Assembly: GCA_900765165.1 (NCBI GenBank)
Contig: CAAFQR010000170.1
Coordinates: forward strand, 1 to 13,073
Direction of reading: 5' to 3'
Length of the DNA: 13,073 bases
From: Veillonellaceae bacterium
GTDB taxonomy: Bacteria > Bacillota > Negativicutes > Veillonellales > Veillonellaceae
This document shows, in pieces, positions 1 through 9,400 of the stretch. The position numbers and the translations under genes are program-made. The notes below the pieces were generated by a model. That model searched no databases. It had not been told where the DNA came from and was given only the letters and a program-made list of their open reading frames with translations. The stretch's first letter is position 1. Each line of letters starts with the position of its first letter.

Positions 1-192
1 AGCAATAAATGAATAGGTGGGGTGACCTTCCCACATCTCCTAATCAAGGCATAAGCCCATCCGGCGACGGCTGCCCGTTCCGTCCTCTGCTTCATCTATC
101 TTCAGTCTGAGTTTAAATCAGTCTTCATTTACTGTCAAGTCATACAAGGTTTCTTTAACTAAACGTCGTTGCATTGATTCACTAGAGACATT

Positions 193-233
193 AAACGACA
201 ACCGCCGGAGCGTAGCTCCATTGGTTGTCGTTT
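193..233. terminator. Strong hairpin, possible bidirectional terminator
   Basis: An 11-bp perfect outer stem (193-203 with 223-233) and a 5-bp inner stem (207-211 with 215-219), closing on a GTA loop. TTTT closes it on the plus side and the minus side ends in TTTAA. The two short T-runs suit a shared terminator between this gene and whatever lies to the left. Confidence 0.6.
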
Positions 234-314
234 TGGTTCATAACGGACTTTATAATTGGGTCGGATTGTGATGTTTGTGTCGTTAGGGCAACACGAGATT
301 ATCACGGTCCGAGG

Positions 315-346
315 CAATTGGATGAATCAATTGGGTGGAATCAATT
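315..346. repeat. Imperfect tandem repeat of CAATTGG-(A/G)TG-(G)AAT
   Basis: CAATTGGATGAAT (315-327), CAATTGGGTGGAAT (328-341) and a partial third copy CAATT (342-346). It could be a protein-binding site or simple slippage. Confidence 0.5.
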
Positions 347-381
347 AATAGTCGAGTTACGAATTATTATATAAAGTTTCA

Positions 382-415
382 GTGTTTGTGTGTTTGTAAA
401 ACAATGTGTTTGTAA
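382..415. repeat. Short G/T-rich direct repeats
   Basis: GTGTTTGT occurs at 382-389, 390-397 and 406-413. The longer form TGTGTTTGTAA occurs at 389-399 and 405-415. No function is evident. Confidence 0.6.
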
Positions 416-420
416 CAACC

Positions 421-471
421 CTCTCAGGTGTGAGTGAGGTTCTTATAGGGTCTCTCACCCACACTGGAGAG
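421..471 (-). terminator. Imperfect 18-bp hairpin after the adhesin stop
   Basis: Arms 421-438 and 454-471 pair with three mismatches across a 15-base loop. The hairpin begins 18 bases after the stop codon on the minus strand. The following minus-strand bases (GGTTGTTA) are only weakly T-rich, so it may terminate transcription or merely protect the 3' end. Confidence 0.5.
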
Positions 472-488
472 TCGGTATGACAATCAGC

Positions 489-3400
489 TTAGCGAGCTGC
501 AGAGCTGGTCGGAGCTGTTTTAGCTTCTTCTTTGTTCTGCGTTTCGTCTGCTGCTTTGTCAGGGGTCTGTGCTGCAGGAGCTGCGGCCTGTGCGCCGAGC
601 TTAGCCTGCGGCATTAACTGCTGAATCATAGCCTGTAACTGCTGTACCTGAGCCTGCAACTGATCATTCTTAGCTGCGAGGTCTTTGATTTCAGTTTCGT
701 TGGATTGACGAAGGGCTTTGTTTTCAGCTTCGAGACGATCTACACGTTCAGCCAATGCTTTAGCTGCCTGCGGTTTCGGCGTGTTGCTACCGGAGCCGAT
801 GGAGAAGCCTACGCCGCCGGACAAGCCCCATTTACCGGTGCTGTCGTAAGTCGTAGAAATTCTGTACGTCGTGTCGCGGTTGTCATTCGTGCCGGAGATA
901 CCGATTGCAACTGCAGTTTCACCACCATAGGAACCCATGCCTGCGCCAATCATGAGATTGTCGTCGTACATGTTAGTTACCTGCGGGATACCTGCTGCTG
1001 CCAAGGCACTTGCAGTACCTGCATTAGCCTGTTTGGACAACTTAGTGAAACGTTCATTCAACTGAGCAGTGTTGGTGTAGTTCTGATCCAAGTAATCTTT
1101 AACGGTTTCGCCGGATACAGCCTGTTTGTCAGTATCTTGGCCCTTACCGATAGTACCAGTCGGTTTCAAGGAGCTGATGTCGATGTTCGAAATCTTGTTA
1201 TTGATGTTCGTAATCGCATTATCGAAATCCGTCTTGCTTACGAGGCCCGTTACGTTTACAGTGCCGCCGTCACCGGACGTTGTGGTGGAGCCGCTACCGG
1301 AAGTACCGCTGTCAGTAGAACCGCTTCCAGAAGTACCGCTGTTGGAAGTACCACCGTTAGAAGTGCTGGAGTCAGTATTGGTACCCGGAACAACCTGGAG
1401 GTAATCACCGAAGTTGATAGTATCGCCAAGTTTTACCAAGGACTTGTTGTTGTTCTTGTCGGCAATGTAGAAGCCATTAACCGTACCAGTGATAATCGTG
1501 CGCGTATTGCCGTCTTTGTCCTTAATCTGCAAGTCGCCGCTACCATTGTTGATGATGGTAATCGGGTTATTGGTGTTGCCACCGAAGGTTACATTGTTGA
1601 ATACCGGATTCGAGGAGATACCGATACGTAAACCGTTCGCATCAGACCAAGTCATTACGTTTTCAGCACTGAACTGGTTGTTAGCCGGTAAGCCAGCCGG
1701 GTTGCCAGCCGGTACTATCGTTTCAACATGCGTTGCAGCGCTCGTATCAGCAGATGTACCAGTGATGGATAATTTTTCACCCAAGTTTTTATGGATGTCA
1801 GCGCCAGCGTTGCCGTTGAAATCAAGACCAGCCGTAGCCAATGTCTTCAAGTCAGTCAAGTTAGCTGCATAATGCAAGTTAGCATCTTCAGTTGTGTTAA
1901 CCAAATCCGTAACAACGCCTTTGCTGTCCGTTGCTGTAGAGTTCAACATGGACAAGCCGCTGTCTACGTTATGGAGAACAACCTGGTTATTATCTGTAGA
2001 GGAGCCTTCAGTCTGACCATTCGGAGATACAAGGGACAATACAATCTTGCCCTGTAATTTATCAGTATCGCTAAAGGTCTTAATGTTCGGATTCAACTGA
2101 TCATAAGTCAAACCATCTTTCAACTGGTTAGTATTCGTTACTACCTGGCCACCGGCACCGTTAGATACGATTTCCTGTTTCCAGATATCTGCACTTGCTT
2201 TGAACCAGCCTACCGGATTGCCGCTGGAGTCAACAGCTAACTTGTAACCATCCAAGGAGGACAATTTAACATTTACATAGCCTACTCGCTGAACAGTACC
2301 ATCAGCTGCAACAGTTGCCTGCGTTGCACGCATACCACGTACGCCGTTAGCATCAGTGTATACAACCGGACCAGATACGCCATTACGCAATGCCAACACC
2401 TGAACGCCTAAGCCAGCCTGATCGAAATAGTCACCCGAGGACGGCGAGTTAACAACCGTCGGAGCCGTTACGACTGCTGCACCATTAATCTTGTTATCTA
2501 CATAACCTTTGGTTGCTGCAGATGTCGGGTCACTACTTGTACGCAAGCCCTGTACAACTACGCCGTCTACGCCAGTACCGGCAACGCCATTATCACGGTA
2601 CGTTACGGATACATAGCCCAAACGCTGATTCGGGTCTTTGTAGAATGTCAAGGTTGCATCGCCAACCGTTGCGGCTTTGAATACCGGCGCATCGGACATT
2701 GCTACCTGAATCTTACCATCGCTAGTAACTGTAGTTACCAAGTTATCTGCGGTGTAACCACCCGGAGTGTATTTATCCGAGGAGGTCGGTTTGTAAACAT
2801 TGTTTTCGCCACCGATGATGGAAAGCGTAGAACCTAACGGTGTATGAACCGTCTGTGCTACACTTTGCGGCGTGGAACCAGTCTTATCATTAGTCTGATA
2901 CGTCATACCAGCCTGAGCCACTGCCTGCAAATCGCCAACCGTTGCTGCATTGTTAAGAGCGGCACCGGATTTTTCCAACAAGCCCTGTGTTGCCGTAGTT
3001 GCTGCTGCTGCCGCAATCGGACCATTAGTAGTTACAGAACCATCCTGATTTGTAGTCGTACCATCAAGACCGATCGTGCTCTTCACATTACCGATTACAG
3101 TCGGGGTAGTCGTTTCACCAGTCGGGTTAACCGTGGAGATGATAACACTGCTGCTCGGAACAGCCGTAGCGTTCTTATCAGCGATTACATCAGCCAAGGA
3201 TTTACCCTGATCTGCGTAAGCCGGGTCAACCGTGCCATCAGCACTTACACCAGCTGCCGGATAGTATTTACCATCTGTACCCTGTTTCAAACCATCGAAG
3301 GTAGAAGCCGGATAGTAAGCACCATCAACTTTTACAAGACGAGCGCCGCTCGGGTCGGTGTAAACCATGTTACCGGAGAGACCTTCACGCTGGGATTCAA

Positions 3401-6400
3401 TCTTATCGAAGATGTTATGACCAGCCAAGCCATCTTTACCGCTCGGTCCTACAGAACCGTCAGCACCGGCAACGCCATCATGACCGTTAGTACCGTTGAT
3501 ACCAGCTACGCCAGCACCCGGAGTACCATTAGTACCGTTAGCACCATCTTTACCGTTGGTAATGGAGTTACGTAATTCATCCAAAGCACCCTTCGTCACT
3601 ACGCTGTCAGCCGTCGTGCCATCTTTAACACCAGTGATTACTACGCCGCCCGTCGGATTTTCTTTATCCGTTACATGTAAGTTACCGTCAGTATCCGTAC
3701 CAATCGTAACCTGTTTGCCGGAATCGCCAACCGTTACAGAAGTAAAGCTCGGAGCTTTCTTCATAACAACGTTCAAGTTATTGCCACTAACAACCGTATA
3801 CAAGTTGTCGCCGCTGAAATCACTTGCCGTATAGGAGGATGCGCCGCCTTTTACGTTCAACGTTTCGCCAATACCTACTGTAGTGGAACCAGTGTTACCT
3901 GCGAAGGTAGTACCAGCCGCTTGCAATTTCTGCAAATCGCCAACTGTTGCAGCCTGGTTAAGCGCTGCGCCAGAAGCGGTCTTCAAGTCGCTTACGTTCG
4001 TTAAAGCACTTGCAACGTTCATGAGTTTCGTCGGGTTAGTAACCGTACCGTCAGCATTTACGTTCGAGATGTTAATCTTCGATGCCTCAACAGTCGGGAG
4101 ACCAGCTAATACCTGGCTCATAGTTGCCGGCGTTGCACCAGCTCTCGCTACACCGTTTACTACGTCAGCGTTAGCATACCATTTACCATCAGAAGCCTGG
4201 GTATAATTCTTAACGCTGTCGGCGCGTACAAAGTTCGTACCATCCGTTAACAAGCGAACCTGGGATTTATCCGTTGCGGAGTTATCCGTAGTGTAAACCG
4301 TATTGCCTGCCGTACCGCTACGCAAGCTTACGAGCTGCGTACCCATGGACTGACCATTCAAGCCCTCCTTACCTGCAGGGCCCGTTGCACCGTCAACGCC
4401 ATTGCCGCCAATTGCTGCGGTTGCATCCTTCAACTGTTGTAAGGTTACAGCGGACGTCGGATCCGTGCTGCTTGCTACACCAGTAATAGCTACCGGCTTG
4501 CCGCTTGCATCACTTAATTTCACGCCAGAACCACTACCATTAACAACCGGAGCCAAGGAAACTGCATTGCCATTGCCCTTATCTAAGGTGATACCTTTGA
4601 AAGTCGGCGCTGTTTTCATCATGATACGAATCTTATTATTCGTCGTATCTACTAATGTAGCTACGTTATCAGAAGCATAGCTACTTAAAGTGCTTGCCGT
4701 ATAACCACCGCCAACAATATCGATTTCAGAACCAAGAGCTCTGTGTACTACCTTAGTAGAATCCAAAGTCGTGGTATCGCCACCGAAGTTCAAGCCAGCC
4801 TGTGCTACTGCCTGTACTTCACCAAGCGTTGCCGCATTGTTCAATACAGTGCCAGTGAGGCCTAAGAGACCTGCTTTATCATTAGCATTAGTAGCCGTGG
4901 AGTCACCATTTACCAGCTTAGTAGCCGATGCAACTGTAGCCGTCGACGGAGTCGTCGAAGTACCTACATAATTCAAGGTCAAAGTGCTACCAACGTTGCG
5001 CAATACTGTCGGATCCGTTGTGTTACCATCAGCATTTACTGTGGAAATCTGAACCTGATTATCAGGAATCTTCGTTGCGCCAAGGTCAGTCAATGCAGCG
5101 CTGGTCGTCTTACCAGTAGAAGCATCAACACCTGTTGCTAAGGAGCCATCCGGATTTACGTTAGCTGCCGGATACCACATACCATTGTTAGCCTGTTTCA
5201 AGTTAGCGTTAGTTAACGTGGATACCGGATAGTAACCATCAGCACCTTTTACAAGGCGGTTACCAGCCGTATCGGTGTAAACCATATTACCGGAGAGGCC
5301 GTCACGCTGATTCTGAACTTTTTCAACAATGCTATGACCATTGAGACCATCTTTACCAGCAGGACCTACGCCACCATTAGTACCATCGGTACCATTTGTG
5401 CCATCAAGACCGAGCTGCGATTTAACAGCATCCAAAGCACCCTTCGTTACTACGGAGTCAGCTGTCGTGCCATCTTTAACACCGTTGATAACTACGCCAC
5501 TCGACGGAGTTTCGTTATCGGATACATGCAAGTTACCGTTAGTATCGGTACCAACCGTTACCTGTTTACCAGTATCACCAACTACAACGGAAGTGAAGGA
5601 CGGCGATTTCTTCATGGTGATAAGAATCTGGTTCTTCGTCGTATCAACTTTCGTGGAGATGTTGTCACCAGCGTCATACGTAGTGGAATCGTAGGTATCT
5701 TTACCCTGGATAGCTACCGTCGAGTTAACCGGTGCATGGAGCACTGTCGCCGTAGTGCCAGTCAAGGAGTTGCCAGTGAAGTTCAAGCCAGCCTGTGCTA
5801 CTGCTTGCAAGTCAGCCAAGGTTACTGCCTGATTAAGAGCGGCGCCTTTAGCTGCATAGATACCAGTTGCCGGAGTGGAACCGTTAGCCGGTGCACCAAC
5901 AACACTGCTTGCTGCCGCTGCAGTAATCGCACTGCCACCTAATGCTTTAGAGTTCAAGGTATCGGTTGTGGTCGGCAATAAACCAAGAGCACTGGTAATG
6001 TTCAACAACGGCGTGGAGCTATTTACAGAACCGTTAGCATTAACTGCAGAGATATTAACATCCGTAGTTGCTACCTGGCTGCCATCTGCCGTAGTACCAG
6101 ATTTGAATACATTAGCGAAGTCTACAGCCGTTGCACCATCATTCGGCACACCAGTCGTCATGTTCAAGTCGGTCTGTTTATACCATTTACCATCAATAGC
6201 TTTAGCATAGGTATTAGTATCAATGTTAGCTGCACGGTAGAATTTACCGTCTTCCATTACCAAGCGTTCCTGAGATCCATCAGTAGCTTTGGCAGTGTAT
6301 ACCATGTTGCCGGCCGTGCCGTTACGTAATGCATTAACTTTATCCGTCAAGCTCTGTGGCGGCTGACCATTCTTACCATCAAGCCCATCCTGGCCTGCAG

Positions 6401-9400
6401 GGCCATTCGTACCATTCGAACCATTAGTAGCCGTACCAATCTTAGCTGCTACTGCATCTAACTGGCTCTTGTTAACAGCATCAGTAGAATCCGTACCTGC
6501 TGCAACGTTAGTTACTTTGCCGCCGTTCATACTGATTTCATTAGTAGCGCTGCTAAGTGTAATTTGAGACCCAGTTCCAGTCGGATTATTGGCAATGCTC
6601 TTAATGCCCGTTAACGCATCTTTCAAGTCAAAGGTTACAACACCTTCAGCCGCTACTGTAGCTTTTGTGTTAGTGCCATCAGTGAAATTAAAGCCTGGAG
6701 TAAGACCTACAGAAGAAACTGCGCCACCGTTTGCTTTGTAATCAATGCTACCCTGAAGTTCACCATCACCGTTTACATTCAATGCACGTTTAATCGTTTC
6801 CGCATCAATACTTACAGTATAAGTATTCGGGTTCAAATCAGTGCTTTCCGTCTTAGTCAAGGTCAGCAACCCACCGGCTTCTACCTTTGTCTTAGCTCCT
6901 ACGATAGCATTGTAAACAGCACCACTCGTAGCTACACGAGAACCTAACGAAGAAATATTATTAGAATTCAACGATGTCAAATCGGTAATCTTATTGAGTG
7001 CTAAGCTTACACCTGTAGTCGTTGCAGCCGTCGTAATATCATCGTTACCAGTGATATCGAAGGACAACGGGCTTGCACTTAATTTCTTAGCATTCGTAAC
7101 GGTCGAAGTCGATTTATCGTCGCCATAGAGACGAATCGTATTATCTTTCAACGCGTTCAAATCAGTCTGCGTTGCATCTGCACCAGTTTTAACAGCATTC
7201 AACTGACCTACAGTTGCTGCAGACGATGCATTTGTGCTAGTACCGATATTATTCAACGGCAAGCCAGCGAAATCAACGCCCTGTGCGGTGAAGGCAATTG
7301 TTTTACCGCCATTGGAAATGCTACTAATGCCACTCAAAGTGCTCGACAAGGAATACGTTACGTTGCCGTTAGCGCCCGTCGATGCAACGATATTGCCATT
7401 GCTATCGCCATTGAAGGTTAAGCCATTTTCCAATGTTACAGACTTAGCATCAGCATCGCCGGATGCTTTGTACGACAAGCTCGTATTCTGAGCAATAGTC
7501 GTACCATTTAAGCCTAACTTATAAGCATGCTGACCCGTGGTAGTAGATGTATCCGTCAAGGTTAAGCCTGCATTATTAGTAGAATCTAACGTTACCGTAG
7601 TGTAACCATCTTTAACACCAGAAATTAAGTTGTTAACCTGGTTCTGATTATAGGTTTCGGTCTTGCTGTATGCATCAACTACACCTAATTTAGTTTTCCA
7701 AGATGTTACGTTAGCATCTGTTAAGTTGCTAGCATCTTTAGCTGCGAAGTCAGCGCTTACAGCGGTTTTCAACTTCGTAGTATCAATGCCCAATTTATAG
7801 CTATTCGGATTTAAGTCAGTGGATTCTGTCTTAGTAATCGTCAAGATACCGCTCGTATCTGCACTATCAGCAACCACTTTCGTCTTAGCACCAGTTACTG
7901 CAGAGTAAACAGCAGCACCCGTTACGGCTTTAGTACCCGTAGAGGTTACAGTCGAATCTTTACTTAACGTAATGTTAAGACCATTACCTGCACTATTTAC
8001 AGCAGTCGTGATATCACCAGCAGAATCGCCTTGGATTAAGAGGTTTACATCGCTACTGAATTTTTGTTTTGTAGTCGTACCAGAGCTGTTACCACCTAAG
8101 GTAATACCACTATCAGCAATACCGGTAATCTTATCAGCTAAAGCCTGGTTACCAATCGTGTTGGAGTTAACGGTGCTGATAACGTCTTTTACCTGACCGT
8201 ATGCTACAGCATCCGAATCAGCCGTTGCATTCGCAATATTCTTAACAGCTGCGCCGCCCATATCTACCGTGTTCGCAGTGGAACCCAAGGTAACCGTTGC
8301 ACCACTCGTGCCACCACTAATAGAATTAATACCTGTCAACGCGCTCTTCACATCGTATTTAACTACGCCGCTAGCATCAACAGTAGCAGTTGTATTTGTA
8401 CCGCTGGTGAAATTAAGGCCCGTAGCCAACGAAGTAGACTGAGCATTAGCACCATCAGCTTTGTAAGCTAATTTGGTATTAGCCTGCAAGTTCGTCTGAT
8501 CTAAAGCGATAGTGTATGCATTATGATCAGCTGCAGAACCTTTAGTTACGGTTAAACCACTATTAGCCGCCGTATCAACCGTCGTACGAGCTGCTGTAAT
8601 GGCAGCATCAGTCTGCGTAGTCGTGTAAACATTCAATGCTGTACGCCATGCAGCTTTATTAGTATCGGTCGTAATGTTCGATGCATCAACTTTGGCGAAG
8701 GTACTGCTCAAATCCGTTGCAATCACATCTTTATTAAGACCAACCGTATATTGAGTATGGCTCAAACCATCAGCCGTTACAGGCTGACTAGTAACGGTTG
8801 CATAGTTACCGGCAACAACTGTCGGCATAGCACCCGTGAACTGATGAACCGTTACGGCATCACTTGCATTTTTACCATCAGCTAAACCAGTCAAGGTAAC
8901 CTTACCGGTGCCATCACCGGAGCTGAACGTAATCGTATCGGAACCAAGTGCCATCTTAGCGCCGCCAGACGATTTAATCGAGCTAATACCCGTCAAATCT
9001 TTAGCTAAACCAATATTTACAACACCATTAGCAGCCGTAGACAACAATACATTGCTTGCTGCGGAAGTACCTGTGCTTGTACCATCCGGAGTGAAATTCA
9101 AACCACTCGACAAAGCCACAGAATTAGTTCCACTTTCACCAGATGCTTTATAAGCCAAGTTAGCTGCGCCACTAACACTGCTATTAACATATTTATAAAC
9201 AGCGTCAGCTGTAACTGCTTTAGTATCGCCAGAAGTTACCTGCGTTGCTTTATTCAAAGCGAAAGATACACCACTGCTAGAAGCCGTTGTCGTAATATCT
9301 GTATTACCAGCTAATTTAAATTTCGGACCAGTATAAGTAGAATCTGCAGAGTTACCTAACGTTGCAGCGAAGTCAGTACCGGAATCCCCCTGTACAGTTA

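Larger units (their letters stand above)
1..488. other. Intergenic region without a convincing protein gene
   Basis: All plus-strand frames are broken by early stops. On the minus strand the only ATG frame I noted is an 18-codon ORF (118-174) without a ribosome-binding site. The region holds the two hairpins and two small repeats listed separately. At the left edge it also has three consecutive short stem-loops: 17-21/30-34, 48-50/55-57 and 66-70/80-84. These lie in a stretch GC-richer than 100-180 and could be part of a structured RNA that continues beyond the window. Confidence 0.6.

Noticed and set aside
118..174. Minus-strand 18-codon ORF (starts MQRRLVKETLYD)
   Set aside because: Too short, no Shine-Dalgarno before the ATG, and no similarity I recognise.
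251..256. Perfect TATAAT on the plus strand as a promoter -10
   Set aside because: No acceptable -35 hexamer at 16-18 bases upstream, and the window shows no gene to the right on that strand.
365..376. TATAAT-like sequence on the minus strand within TTATATAATAATTC
   Set aside because: The nearest TTGTTT/TTACAA hexamers are 22 or more bases away; AT-rich context explains the match.
382..415. GTGTTTGT repeats as a CRISPR array
   Set aside because: Units are 8 bases without spacers of constant length; no array structure.
705..1631. Long plus-strand open frame (308 codons) and many other plus-strand frames across 705-12281
   Set aside because: They lie antisense to the adhesin, show no recognisable domain, and are expected shadows of a repetitive, low-stop coding strand.
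1386..6422. Tandem modules as separate genes or a mobile element insertion
   Set aside because: One uninterrupted frame runs through all modules; no inverted terminal repeats or transposase motifs are present.
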